Shown: piece by piece, positions 8,508 through 17,419 of the stretch
Position numbering within the stretch: the stretch's first letter is position 1
Layout: each line of letters opens with the position of its first letter
From: an uncultured Bacteroides sp.
GTDB taxonomy: Bacteria > Bacteroidota > Bacteroidia > Bacteroidales > Bacteroidaceae
DNA length: 47,351 nucleotides
Direction of reading: 5' to 3'
NCBI GenBank assembly: GCA_934716785.1
Contig: CAKUYM010000006.1
Location: 1 to 47,351 of the forward strand
Notes under the pieces: model-generated
What the model saw: the letters and a program-made list of their open reading frames with translations, nothing else
Databases searched by the model: none
What the model was told of the DNA's origin: nothing
Made by a program: the position numbers and the translations under genes

Positions 8508-9935
8508 ATGAAAACATTCTTTAAATACTCGTTGATGTGTGTTTCGGCACTGGCCTTGCTGCCGTTGGCAACTGCTTGCAGTGACGATGAATCAACCGAT
8601 CCGTATGACGTGAACTACGTCTATATGTATTCTCCGACAAAGACGGACAACTCGCTGGTATACAAAGGAAATGGCGTGTTCCTGACCGGCATTGCCGAAA
8701 AATGCGTAATAAATCCGGTGAAATGTACAAAACCTGCCCCCACAGACGTAACCGTGTATTTCGACATCGCTCCTTCTTTGGTGGATAGCTACAACCAAGA
8801 GCACGGCACCAACTATACACTACTAAAAAGTGCACAACTCGAGAATAATGTACTTTCCATCAAACGTGGCGACTATATTTCGGCTGATACACTGAAGGTC
8901 AACTTTACGGATCTGACGGAATTTCAAAGCGGAGCCGAAAATTTTATACTTCCCATCTCTGTCACCGAGATGGAAGGAGCGGGTGTCTCCCTCAGTCAAA
9001 ACAGCAAAATTTATCTGACCTTTACCTCTACATACAAGCCCAACAGGGTAATGATTGCTTCTTCGAGTGAGAAAACTCTGTATATAGCCGGTGGGGAAGT
9101 CATAGATCCCGAAAATCCGGGCAAACTGACATACAATAGTATGCTGTCATGCGAGTGGCCCGCTGATGCGGATATGACTCTTTCTTTGGAAATCCAACCG
9201 GGGTTGATCGAGGCGTACAATGCCAAGAATAGCACAAATTACAAGCTGTTGCCCAATGCCTCTCTTGAAGCCACAACGATGCATATTGCCAAAGGTGACA
9301 TGGGAGCAACTGAAGTGCTTACCTTGCTTTCTTCGGACAAGATGGCAAGTGTAAAGGCTGGAGAAAACTACATCGTACCTATCAAGGTGACCGAGGTGAC
9401 CGGAGAGGGAGGTGGTGTCTATGAAGAGAAATCTGAATGCTACCTGTTGTTCAATGCTGTCAAGATGCCCAATATAGTTTCGATTTCCCAGCCTGTCGGT
9501 ACATTGGAAAGTACAATGGAAGATTGGAATAGTTGGTCTGCTTACTATAACGGTGGCACAACGGATGGCTTTGGAAAAGATACACATGCCGTATTCCAAC
9601 CTACGGAGAGTGTAAGCACCAGAATTTATAGGGCATTCAATCTGTATGAGCCTCTCACTTTCGACTTGAGTAAGACTTATAATATCTCAAGCTTTGACCT
9701 GACATATTATTACAGCAATTCGTCCTATGCCGCATCGCATGCCAAGATAGAGACAAGCGTGGACGGTGAGACGTATGAAGCCGATGAAATAGAAATGCCA
9801 TACCGCGGAGTACAAATATTTAAGTTCAGCCGTCCGAAAAATATTCGATACATTCGGATTACATTCACAAGTATGCATTCATCAAGCACTTGGAGCATTT
9901 ATTTAAGTGCATTCAGATTCTATACTACCGAGTAA
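8508..9935 (+). CDS. Tandem DUF1735 surface lipoprotein with discoidin-like C-terminus
   Basis: Last gene of the operon, 475 residues. The lipoprotein signal ends ATAC, and the Cys is followed by SDDESTD, an acidic stretch of the kind that directs Bacteroidetes lipoproteins to the cell surface. Two DUF1735-like modules are visible (about 45-170, with LVDSYNQEHGTNYTLL; about 175-310, with LIEAYNAKNSTNYKLL); the repeated AYNxxxxTNYxLL motif shows internal duplication. The C-terminal 150 residues (SSFDLTYYYSNSSYA, KIETSVDGETYE, IRYIRITF) resemble an F5/8 discoidin-type carbohydrate-binding domain. Likely a second glycan-binding protein of the locus. No enzymatic motif seen. Confidence 0.85.
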   Translation: MKTFFKYSLMCVSALALLPLATACSDDESTDPYDVNYVYMYSPTKTDNSLVYKGNGVFLTGIAEKCVINPVKCTKPAPTDVTVYFDIAPSLVDSYNQEHGTNYTLLKSAQLENNVLSIKRGDYISADTLKVNFTDLTEFQSGAENFILPISVTEMEGAGVSLSQNSKIYLTFTSTYKPNRVMIASSSEKTLYIAGGEVIDPENPGKLTYNSMLSCEWPADADMTLSLEIQPGLIEAYNAKNSTNYKLLPNASLEATTMHIAKGDMGATEVLTLLSSDKMASVKAGENYIVPIKVTEVTGEGGGVYEEKSECYLLFNAVKMPNIVSISQPVGTLESTMEDWNSWSAYYNGGTTDGFGKDTHAVFQPTESVSTRIYRAFNLYEPLTFDLSKTYNISSFDLTYYYSNSSYAASHAKIETSVDGETYEADEIEMPYRGVQIFKFSRPKNIRYIRITFTSMHSSSTWSIYLSAFRFYTTE

Positions 9936-9993
9936 GATAGACACTGATTGTAGCTAAGCTAAATGTGGCAGAGGCTTTTCAAACAATAATCAT

Positions 9994-10041
9994 ATCCGTT
10001 GGTGGAATTAAGGATACATAAAATGAATTCCGCCAACGGAT
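9994..10041. terminator. Convergent bidirectional terminator
   Basis: Near-perfect 16-base inverted repeat: ATCCGTTGGTGGAATT at 9994-10009 and AATTCCGCCAACGGAT at 10026-10041, with one G-T wobble. It lies between the end of the glycan operon (+) and the stop codon of the S41 peptidase gene (-), and can end transcripts from both sides. Confidence 0.75.
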
Positions 10042-11079
10042 TTACTTAAGCATCTCGAATGCTTTCTCTATAAGGGTATCTTTATTGTCAAGTTGGTCTT
10101 CTTTAGACATATTGATGCGGTTTTTCGGAATTGCCGGAATAATGCCGTTCTCTAAAGGTTCTTTGTGCTTGTCGAAATGAGGACTGGCCGAGAAACGGAT
10201 AGACCAACCATTAGGCAGTTCGGAAGAGAACGGAAGCCCGGATCCGCCTCCGGTCTGGTCGCCTACTTGCACAATATCCGCATCTTCTATGCTAAGCATT
10301 GCATTGACAAAATCGTTGGTAGCACTGTAGCAACGGCGGTTGGTCAGTATCACGACCTTCTTTTGCCAACGGATGCTGTTGGATGGTTCCAGATAGATGG
10401 GTTCATAGTCGGAAAAGTCGTTATGCCCCGGTCCGGTTTTATGCCTGATGTATCCGGTCAATGTCTTCTGATTGGTGAAGCGGGCAGCGATACGGCTGGA
10501 GTTGGTAAGGTTTCCTCCGCCATTGTCACGCACATCAATAATCAGTCCGTTGCAAGGGGCAAGATAAAGAAGAACTTCGTCAAGGTTGCCATCTCCGACC
10601 CCGGCACTGAAACTTTCATAACGTATATATCCTATATTATTGTCGAATATCTTATACTTCAAACCGGAAGCCGTGTAATAACCGCTGCTGGCACTGCCCA
10701 GATAAGTCTGGTAGAGAATGTCTTCCCGATAGTTCCAGTCATATCCCTGATACCACGCGTCATAATAGGAGGTACGCTTGGCACTGGAGAGGTTGACATG
10801 ACCGTCTTTCAGTATGTACAGCATCTGACTTAGAATGTCGAACAGATCGTCATTGGACATGGTCGGTATAATCAGTTTTCTGTATTCTTCGTGAACCGCA
10901 TCCCAGTCTATGCCTTTGGCTTCTAAGAAACAATACTGCTCATCGATAATCTTCCATAGTTGCTCGAAGTTGCCTACGGGGTCATTGGCATATTCATCCT
11001 CTCTGATACAACCTGTCAATGCCGGCAGGCAGCAGATTAGCAGAAGTAGTTGTATAATCTTATTTCTCATATTTGTCAT
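10042..11079 (-). CDS. S41-family peptidase lipoprotein (tricorn-like)
   Basis: Envelope serine peptidase of clan S41. A lipoprotein signal ends LTGC (Cys24), so it is anchored after export. Conserved elements: KDGHVNL with His94, GLIIDVRDNGGGN (about 178-190), and RRCYSATNDF with the nucleophile candidate Ser252. Where C-terminal processing peptidases carry the catalytic Lys in a VGEKTFGKG-type strand, this protein reads VGDQTGGG, so the Lys is absent; His94 with Ser252 suggests a tricorn-type arrangement. Start may be 11079 or the internal Met at 11070 (MRNKI). Last gene after parC and a DUF3316 gene on the same strand. Substrate unknown. Confidence 0.88.
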   Translation of the reverse strand: MTNMRNKIIQLLLLICCLPALTGCIREDEYANDPVGNFEQLWKIIDEQYCFLEAKGIDWDAVHEEYRKLIIPTMSNDDLFDILSQMLYILKDGHVNLSSAKRTSYYDAWYQGYDWNYREDILYQTYLGSASSGYYTASGLKYKIFDNNIGYIRYESFSAGVGDGNLDEVLLYLAPCNGLIIDVRDNGGGNLTNSSRIAARFTNQKTLTGYIRHKTGPGHNDFSDYEPIYLEPSNSIRWQKKVVILTNRRCYSATNDFVNAMLSIEDADIVQVGDQTGGGSGLPFSSELPNGWSIRFSASPHFDKHKEPLENGIIPAIPKNRINMSKEDQLDNKDTLIEKAFEMLK

Positions 11080-11080
11080 C

Positions 11081-11944
11081 TTAATAGGCTCCTACCGATG
11101 GCGGCAAAGCGGTTGAACCTTTTTTATTTCGGATAAGGTATAGGTCTTTCACAAACCCCACCATGAATACATGGGAGTAGGAATGTGTCTTGATGTTATT
11201 GACTTTATATTGCTGCAAGTCTGCCAAATAGCTGAACCGCATCTTTGTATATCCTATCGGAAGGTCGACAGACAGCATTTGCCGGAGCGAAGGCTGATTG
11301 TGCAGGGATGTGAATTTTATCACTCCACCGGAATTGCCTAAAGAGAAAATCTCGTAGTAGGACTGTCCGTAGTGCGGCGAGAATAATACTCCCATCACGG
11401 GCAGATTGACCTGATAGCGCAGCACCATCGGGTAGCGTTTGACCTTCAGATGCCAGATTGCCATTCCCGAAGCATCCAGATTTACATAAGCTCTTGCCGA
11501 AGCAGGATTGTTCGTATTTCGGAGATTATAGACAAAGCCGCCGTTGGCGTCAATCAGTCCTCCTGCCAATAGCTTGAAATTCTCGGTCAGCCGAAATTGG
11601 TAATGCAGACCGTAATTCCAGTTGGCTAAGCCGGAGAATGTATTGTTGTTGTCTGCACGATTGTGCGTATAGCCGATATCAGCTTGGAAGAAATTCTGCA
11701 CAGATACATTCCCATCGAACAGCTTGGTCATCCGAATCGTTTCACGGGAAACACGGAAATCGATTCCTTTGTACTCCTGTGGTGAAAGATAGGTGTCGAA
11801 CACATTGGTAAATCCGATACCATACATGGTGGCACGCGTTACGTAGCGATGGGCTTGCAGACTGTCGGTCTGCGCTTGTAATTTTGTGCAGAGGGTGGAC
11901 AGGATACATACTGCCACCCCCAAGTATATTAGTTTTTTCTTCAT
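11081..11944 (-). CDS. DUF3316-type outer-membrane beta-barrel-like protein
   Basis: 287 residues with a cleavable signal peptide (about 1-24, ending LQAQ). The rest alternates polar and aromatic residues in beta-strand fashion (YRYQ, FRLTENFKLLAGGLID, VLRYQVNLPVMGVLF), consistent with a small outer-membrane barrel of the DUF3316 family known in Bacteroidetes. Its start codon overlaps the parC stop by one base (TGATG), so the two are translationally coupled. Function is not known; the position beside topoisomerase IV gives no functional clue. It ends one base before the S41 peptidase start. Confidence 0.75.
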   Translation of the reverse strand: MKKKLIYLGVAVCILSTLCTKLQAQTDSLQAHRYVTRATMYGIGFTNVFDTYLSPQEYKGIDFRVSRETIRMTKLFDGNVSVQNFFQADIGYTHNRADNNNTFSGLANWNYGLHYQFRLTENFKLLAGGLIDANGGFVYNLRNTNNPASARAYVNLDASGMAIWHLKVKRYPMVLRYQVNLPVMGVLFSPHYGQSYYEIFSLGNSGGVIKFTSLHNQPSLRQMLSVDLPIGYTKMRFSYLADLQQYKVNNIKTHSYSHVFMVGFVKDLYLIRNKKGSTALPPSVGAY

Positions 11945-14589
11945 CAGAATAGCTTCATCTGCCCGGTGATTTCGTCAATAATATCTCCTTCACTCTTGCC
12001 GCTGTCCGGGTCCAAGTTCTCCGGTTCTTCTTCCGATTCGTCCTGTGGTTGCTGCTCGGGTTCGGGGAAGCGGGTCGGTTCAAGTTCGTTGATAGTCTCT
12101 ACCGTGTAGGTGGTGATACGTTTGCCTTTCGCCTTGAACCCTTTGACTGCAATAAACTCTTCCGCATCAATTTCCAACGGGTCTCGGAAACTATCGTGTC
12201 CGCCGAACACTACTTCCAGACGCGGGTAGTATTCATCGGTCAATAAGATGAGGCGGTTGTTCTTATTCTCACCCAGATAGTTCTGCTTGCGGTTGGAACC
12301 TTCAAAACAGAAACGTTTCAGATACGGATAATTCTGTTGGTCGGCATCATACAGGGCAGCGGTCCACACTTTATTGGGATCGAATTTCTCGACGATGCTC
12401 ACATTATCTTCGTAGTGATTGCTCAGGTCGAAGTTGCTGGTGTAGAAGTCACCGTTGTTTAGGACCACCAATATGGTGTCTTCACTTTGGAATTCGCCGA
12501 GATATTCGCCGCGGCCGTCATAGTTGAGACGTAGAATATCGCGGTCGAACCATACCTTACGTCCGCCGAGAGTCGAACCGCCCTTCTGCTTCAGCGTAAT
12601 CTTGTGTATCGGCAGGCGGGTGAGGATGACACCTCGTGCCTGGCGACCTTTAATGCCCACTTCGCTGAAATCTTGTTCGAAGATGATGCGGCGCACGCGC
12701 GGGTTGGGCTTCAGCGTAACCTTGATGATTTCGGCTTCTCCGTTCGGATTGGCGCTGAAATAGGTGATGCGTGAATCGGGTGTGCCTTGTGTGACGTCAT
12801 ACTCACGGTCGCGCACCACGGAAGTCACGGCGAACCGTTTCACGTAGGTTGTTCCTTCTTTGCCGTCGCGGTATGCTACATTGTAAATTGTCCGTTTGTC
12901 GTTCTTCTTGAATACGTTGACATAGAGAACGTTCTTACCGACAAATTTTTTGTCGGCAACCGGGGTGACGAGATATTTACCGTCGCGGAAGAAGATGATA
13001 ATATCGTCAATGTCCGAGCAGCAAGTCACGAATTCATCTTTCTTCAAAGAAGTTCCGATGAATCCTTCTTCACGGTTGATGTAGAGCTTTTCGTTTGCTT
13101 CCACAACTTTGGCTGCTTCGATGGTGTCGAAGTTGCGCAATTCCGTGCGGCGCGGGAAGTTCTTTCCATATTTGTTTTTCAACATCTGATACCAGTTGAC
13201 GGTATAGTCAACGATATGTGCCAGATGGTCATTGATCTCGGCCACCTCTTCCTTCATCCGGGCAATGAGTTCGTCCGCTTTGTCCGAATTGAACTTCAAG
13301 ATACGTCCCATCTTGATTTCCATCAGTTTGAGGATATCTTCCTTGGTCACCTCTCGGATGAATTGCGGATAGAACGGGGTCAGCCGCTCGTCGATATGGG
13401 CACAGGCGGCATCCATATCTTTGGACTGCTCAAACTCTCTGTCTTTGTAGATGCGCTCTTCGATAAATATCTTTTCGAGAGAAGAGAAATGCAGGGCTTC
13501 CAGTATTTCGCCTTTCTTGATTTCCAACTCTTGTTTCAGCAGCTCCATTGTGTTGTCTGCCGATTTTTTCAAGACTTTGCTGACGGTGAGGAAGTGTGGC
13601 TTTCTGTCGTCGATAACACAACAATTGGGCGAGATGCTCACTTCGCAATCGGTGAATGCATAGAGTGCGTCGATTGTTTTGTCCGATGATGTGCCCGGAG
13701 CGAGGTGCACCAGTATTTCTACGTTGGCGGCCGTGTTGTCATCCACCTTGCGTATTTTGATTTTCCCCTTTTCTACAGCTTTCAGGATGGAGTCGATAAC
13801 GGATGACGTGGTCTTACCGTAGGGAATCTCCGTGATGGCAAGTGTCTTGTTGTCCAGCTTGTTGATTTTTGCACGTACTTTTACGGTTCCGCCACGTTCA
13901 CCGTCATTGTACTTGGACACGTCGATAGAACCGCCTGTCTGAAAATCAGGATATAGTTGGAAATCCTCTCCACGCAGATAACTGATAGAAGCGTCGCAAA
14001 GTTCATTGAAGTTGTGTGGCAATATCTTGGAAGAAAGTCCTACGGCGATACCTTCCACCCCCTGTACCAGCAATAACGGGAATTTCACGGGAAGAGTGAC
14101 CGGTTCCTTGTTTCGTCCGTCATAAGACAGTTTCCATTCGGTAGTCTTGGGGTTGAAGACAACATCCAGTGCAAACTTGGACAAACGTGCCTCGATATAA
14201 CGGGGGGCGGCAGCGCCGTCTCCGGTGAGAATGTTACCCCAGTTACCCTGACAGTCGATTAGTAAATCTTTCTGTCCGAGTTGCACGAGGGCATCTCCGA
14301 TGGAAGCGTCACCATGCGGATGGAACTGCATGGTATGTCCCACAATATTGGCCACTTTGTTATATCGCCCGTCATCCAGACGTTTCATAGAATGTAAAAT
14401 ACGGCGTTGTACAGGCTTCAAACCGTCATTGATGTGGGGCACGGCACGTTCAAGAATCACATACGAGGCATAGTCCAAAAACCAGTTTTGGTACATGCCT
14501 GTCAGTTGATGCTTTATGTTTTCGTCCCGTGTATCTGCCGGTTTGTAGTCTGAATGTTCTTCCGGTATCTCGTTAATTTCGTCACTCAT
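11944..14589 (-). CDS. parC: DNA topoisomerase IV subunit A
   Basis: Type IIA topoisomerase breakage-reunion subunit, 881 residues, which decatenates daughter chromosomes. The winged-helix region has HPHGDASIGDALV (90-102) and the active-site Tyr131 in GAAAPRYIEARLS. The tower and coiled-coil follow, then a C-terminal beta-pinwheel region with degenerate repeats and an acidic tail rich in E, P and D (about 835-870). It is ParC rather than GyrA because the region lacks the usual GyrA box and the sequence matches the divergent Bacteroidetes topoisomerase IV type. The position equivalent to E. coli ParC Ser80 is Ala95 and Glu84 is Asp99. parE is not adjacent. First gene of a three-gene minus-strand group. 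Confidence 0.93.
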   Translation of the reverse strand: MSDEINEIPEEHSDYKPADTRDENIKHQLTGMYQNWFLDYASYVILERAVPHINDGLKPVQRRILHSMKRLDDGRYNKVANIVGHTMQFHPHGDASIGDALVQLGQKDLLIDCQGNWGNILTGDGAAAPRYIEARLSKFALDVVFNPKTTEWKLSYDGRNKEPVTLPVKFPLLLVQGVEGIAVGLSSKILPHNFNELCDASISYLRGEDFQLYPDFQTGGSIDVSKYNDGERGGTVKVRAKINKLDNKTLAITEIPYGKTTSSVIDSILKAVEKGKIKIRKVDDNTAANVEILVHLAPGTSSDKTIDALYAFTDCEVSISPNCCVIDDRKPHFLTVSKVLKKSADNTMELLKQELEIKKGEILEALHFSSLEKIFIEERIYKDREFEQSKDMDAACAHIDERLTPFYPQFIREVTKEDILKLMEIKMGRILKFNSDKADELIARMKEEVAEINDHLAHIVDYTVNWYQMLKNKYGKNFPRRTELRNFDTIEAAKVVEANEKLYINREEGFIGTSLKKDEFVTCCSDIDDIIIFFRDGKYLVTPVADKKFVGKNVLYVNVFKKNDKRTIYNVAYRDGKEGTTYVKRFAVTSVVRDREYDVTQGTPDSRITYFSANPNGEAEIIKVTLKPNPRVRRIIFEQDFSEVGIKGRQARGVILTRLPIHKITLKQKGGSTLGGRKVWFDRDILRLNYDGRGEYLGEFQSEDTILVVLNNGDFYTSNFDLSNHYEDNVSIVEKFDPNKVWTAALYDADQQNYPYLKRFCFEGSNRKQNYLGENKNNRLILLTDEYYPRLEVVFGGHDSFRDPLEIDAEEFIAVKGFKAKGKRITTYTVETINELEPTRFPEPEQQPQDESEEEPENLDPDSGKSEGDIIDEITGQMKLF

Positions 14590-14625
14590 AAATTCGTATA
14601 TACTATAATTTTACGCATGCGCAGG

Positions 14626-14633
14626 CAAAAATA
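14626..14633 (-). promoter_or_regulatory. Candidate -7 box for parC
   Basis: On the minus strand TATTTTTG matches the Bacteroides -7 consensus TAnnTTTG, 37 bases upstream of the parC start. No clear TTTG -33 box is seen at the right distance, so this is tentative. Confidence 0.35.
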
Positions 14634-14872
14634 CAAAAATAAACGAGACTTAGGAAGAGAAAGAACGAGATTCCTTGTGTTAAAAGGATGAAAAGCCTGT
14701 TTTTCAATATGCACTTATTCTTTGATGTGCACATTTATCTATGCACAGGCTGATGAAATTTATTGATGATAACGTATGCTGATGGAAACAGGTTAAAACG
14801 TGAAGAATGTGCGATTAAGGTAGTGCTGATTTGGACATGGTTGTGAGGTAAATAAGATAAATTAATACCCTC

Positions 14873-14906
14873 CTTGTCTTATTTATGAGATAAATCCCTA
14901 TCTTTG
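14873..14906 (+). promoter_or_regulatory. Promoter for glyS
   Basis: CTTG at 14873-14876 and TATCTTTG at 14899-14906 form a Bacteroides -33/-7 pair with a 22-base spacer. Transcription would start near 14913, leaving a leader of about 45 bases before the glyS ATG at 14959. Confidence 0.6.
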
Positions 14907-14958
14907 TGGCACTTTTTATGAAAAAAGGAAAATCAATTTAATAGATATAGAAAAGAAA

Positions 14959-16500
14959 ATGGCACAAGAAGACGTTTTTAAGAAGCTTGTATCGCATTGC
15001 AAAGAGTACGGTTTCGTATTCCCTTCAAGCGATATCTACGACGGACTGGGCGCTGTGTATGACTATGGTCAGATGGGCGTTGAATTGAAAAATAATATCA
15101 AAAAATATTGGTGGGACAGCATGGTGTTGTTGCACGAAAACATTGTCGGTATCGACTCTGCTATCTTTATGCACCCCACTATCTGGAAGGCTTCCGGACA
15201 CGTGGATGCGTTTAACGACCCTTTGATCGACAATAAAGATTCTAAAAAGCGTTATCGTGCTGACGTCTTGATTGAGGACCAATTGGCCAAGTATGACGAA
15301 AAAATCAATAAAGAGGTAGCGAAAGCCGCAAAGAAATTCGGTGACAGCTTTGACGAAGCTCAATTCCGCTCTACCAACGGGCGTGTGTTGGAACATCAGG
15401 CAAAACGCGACGCTCTTCACGCTCGTTTTACAAAGGCGCTGAATGATAATAATCTGGAGGAATTGCGTCAGATTATCATCGATGAAGAAATTGTATGCCC
15501 TATCTCCGGAACAAAGAATTGGACGGAAGTTCGCCAGTTCAACCTGATGTTCTCTACAGAAATGGGTTCTACTGCCGACGGCTCCATGAAGATTTACCTC
15601 CGTCCTGAAACAGCGCAGGGTATTTTCGTCAACTACCTGAATGTACAGAAGACAGGTCGTATGAAGATTCCTTTCGGAATTGCTCAGATTGGTAAGGCTT
15701 TCCGTAACGAGATCGTTGCTCGTCAGTTTATTTTCCGTATGCGTGAGTTTGAACAGATGGAGATGCAGTTCTTCGTAAAACCGGGAACTGAACTCGAATG
15801 GTTCAAGAAATGGAAGGAAATCCGTCTGAAATGGCATAAGGCACTGGGATTTGGCGATGCAAGTTATCGTTATCACGACCATGAAAAATTGGCCCACTAT
15901 GCAAATGCTGCTACTGATATTGAATTCCTGATGCCGTTTGGATTCAAGGAAGTGGAAGGTATCCACTCACGTACAAACTTCGACTTGTCGCAACACGAAA
16001 AGTTCTCAGGAAAGAGCATCAAATACTTTGATCCCGAATTGAACGAATCATATACTCCGTATGTGATTGAGACTTCTATCGGTGTAGACCGTATGTTCCT
16101 CAGTGTAATGAGCGCATCTTATTGCGAGGAGCAGTTGGAAAACGGTGAAAGCCGTGTTGTCTTGAAATTGCCTGCAGCTTTGGCTCCGGTGAAACTGGCG
16201 GTTATGCCGTTGGTGAAAAAAGACGGTCTGCCTGAAAAAGCCCGTGAAATCATTGACAGCTTGAAATTCCACTTCCATTGCCAATATGACGAAAAAGATA
16301 GTATCGGTAAGCGCTATCGTCGTCAGGATGCAATCGGTACTCCATACTGTGTGACAGTCGATCATCAGACATTAGAAGACAACTGCGTGACGTTGCGTAA
16401 CCGCGATACCATGCAACAGGAACGTGTCGCTATCTCTGATCTGAATAATATCATCGCAGACAGAGTAAGCATCACTTCTCTATTGAAAACTTTACAATAA
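14959..16500 (+). CDS. glyS: Glycyl-tRNA synthetase (homodimeric type)
   Basis: Class II aminoacyl-tRNA synthetase charging tRNA-Gly, 513 residues, the single-chain alpha2 form. N-terminal FPSSDIYDGLGAVYDYGQMG is the signature of this type; motif 2 region FGIAQIGKAFRNEI and the preceding RPETAQGIFVNY follow; motif 3 lies at SIGVDRMF. The C-terminal anticodon-binding domain begins near LAPVKLAVMPL. Start ATG at 14959 is preceded by a purine-rich AAAAGAAA. The FKBP gene follows after 11 bases, so they are likely co-transcribed. No anomalies. Confidence 0.97.
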   Translation: MAQEDVFKKLVSHCKEYGFVFPSSDIYDGLGAVYDYGQMGVELKNNIKKYWWDSMVLLHENIVGIDSAIFMHPTIWKASGHVDAFNDPLIDNKDSKKRYRADVLIEDQLAKYDEKINKEVAKAAKKFGDSFDEAQFRSTNGRVLEHQAKRDALHARFTKALNDNNLEELRQIIIDEEIVCPISGTKNWTEVRQFNLMFSTEMGSTADGSMKIYLRPETAQGIFVNYLNVQKTGRMKIPFGIAQIGKAFRNEIVARQFIFRMREFEQMEMQFFVKPGTELEWFKKWKEIRLKWHKALGFGDASYRYHDHEKLAHYANAATDIEFLMPFGFKEVEGIHSRTNFDLSQHEKFSGKSIKYFDPELNESYTPYVIETSIGVDRMFLSVMSASYCEEQLENGESRVVLKLPAALAPVKLAVMPLVKKDGLPEKAREIIDSLKFHFHCQYDEKDSIGKRYRRQDAIGTPYCVTVDHQTLEDNCVTLRNRDTMQQERVAISDLNNIIADRVSITSLLKTLQ

Positions 16501-16511
16501 ACCTTTGATGA

Positions 16512-17066
16512 ATGAGTAAAAAGATCTATTTATTCTCCTTAGTATTGATGGCCCTTGCGTTTACAGCTTGTAGCGAGACGGAAGAACCTACCAAATTTGA
16601 CAATTGGAGAGCACGGAATGAAGCTTTTATGGATTCTTTACAAACAGTATATGATACAGCATCGGATCATGGAGGGTTAGAATATATAACTCCAATGATT
16701 AATAATCGTGTGAAGATTTTCTATAAAAAGAAAATAGAAAAAGAGACTGGTAAGAGTCCACTCTTTACTGACAATGTCTCTGTCTATTATCGAGGAAGTT
16801 ATATCTTTAATGAGACGTTTGATGAAAACTTTTCAGGTATTGATCCTGATGTGTATTTTGACCGACCGACTACTTTTTCGGTACAAGGATTCTATTCTGG
16901 TTCCGCAGTTTCGGGTTGGGCGGATATACTGCAAAATATGCGAGTTGGTGAACGTTGGCTGACTTATATTCCGTGGCAAGTAGCTTATGGTAGTTCTGAT
17001 AATGATGCAATACCAGCTTATTCAACATTGATCTTTGATATTCAGTTACAGTCAATAGAGGATTAG
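16512..17066 (+). CDS. FKBP-type peptidyl-prolyl isomerase lipoprotein
   Basis: Envelope prolyl isomerase/chaperone, 184 residues. The signal ends FTAC at about residue 20, a lipobox, so the mature protein is lipid-anchored. The FKBP fold is seen in NVSVYYRGSYI, VQGFYSGSAVSGWADILQNM and VGERWLTYIPWQVAYGSSDNDAIPAYSTLIFDIQL, with the usual Y, D/W and IPAYSTLIF features. An ATG four bases upstream runs into a stop, so 16512 is the start. It lies directly downstream of glyS and is followed by a strong terminator, so this is the end of the unit. Confidence 0.93.
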   Translation: MSKKIYLFSLVLMALAFTACSETEEPTKFDNWRARNEAFMDSLQTVYDTASDHGGLEYITPMINNRVKIFYKKKIEKETGKSPLFTDNVSVYYRGSYIFNETFDENFSGIDPDVYFDRPTTFSVQGFYSGSAVSGWADILQNMRVGERWLTYIPWQVAYGSSDNDAIPAYSTLIFDIQLQSIED

Positions 17067-17166
17067 CATTAAATATTTATTAGAAAAGATTCTTGGTACA
17101 AATATAAACAGTAAGCACATTCTGAATACTGCTTTTTCATTTGAGCTTTGATTTAGGAATATGTAT

Positions 17167-17200
17167 CTACCCATGCCAATGCGGCATGGGTAGAATTTTT
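17167..17200 (+). terminator. Terminator after FKBP gene
   Basis: Perfect 11-base stem CTACCCATGCC (17167-17177) with GGCATGGGTAG (17183-17193), 5-base loop, then AATTTTT. A classic rho-independent terminator 100 bases past the FKBP stop. Confidence 0.88.
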
Positions 17201-17247
17201 ATAATAGAAAATCAATAGGTTACGACTATATCAAATCTAAATATTTT

Positions 17248-17415
17248 TCATTTTTGAGTCAGAATATGCAATGCGTTAGTGAAACTTACCGATAGCTCCC
17301 TTATTATTTCAGCCGTTTCCTTTTGCTTGTTCGATATTTTTCTTTTTTTGTTCTTCCAAACGGCAATCAGTGTCAATACCATCTTTTGAATTGTGTCAAA
17401 GTTGTTGACTGCCCT
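17248..17415 (-). pseudogene. Decayed C-terminal fragment, copy R1
   Basis: On the minus strand an open frame without a start codon encodes 55 residues, including NFDTIQKMVLTLIAVW, KNKKRKISNKQKETAEI and IRELSVSFT, then a stop after TQK. It closely resembles fragment R2 on the opposite strand (17648-17875): by my alignment about 26 of 51 residues agree and both stop at the same relative position. I do not recognise the family. The lack of an N-terminus on either copy suggests remnants of a mobile or repeated gene. A stop at 17416-17418 interrupts the frame at its 5' side. Confidence 0.55.
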
Positions 17416-17419
17416 TTAG

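Larger units (their letters stand above)
14590..14958. promoter_or_regulatory. Divergent intergenic region parC/glyS
   Basis: 369 bases between divergent genes. It holds the candidate promoters for parC and glyS listed separately. The remaining middle (about 14640-14860) is AT-rich with no gene, RNA or repeat that I recognise. Confidence 0.5.

Noticed and set aside
12787..13689. 300-codon open frame on the plus strand inside parC
   Set aside because: Lies wholly antisense to the conserved parC gene and its product shows no domain; an artefact of parC codon use.
15025..15966. 313-codon open frame on the minus strand inside glyS
   Set aside because: Antisense to a clear glycyl-tRNA synthetase; no recognisable protein and no ribosome site.
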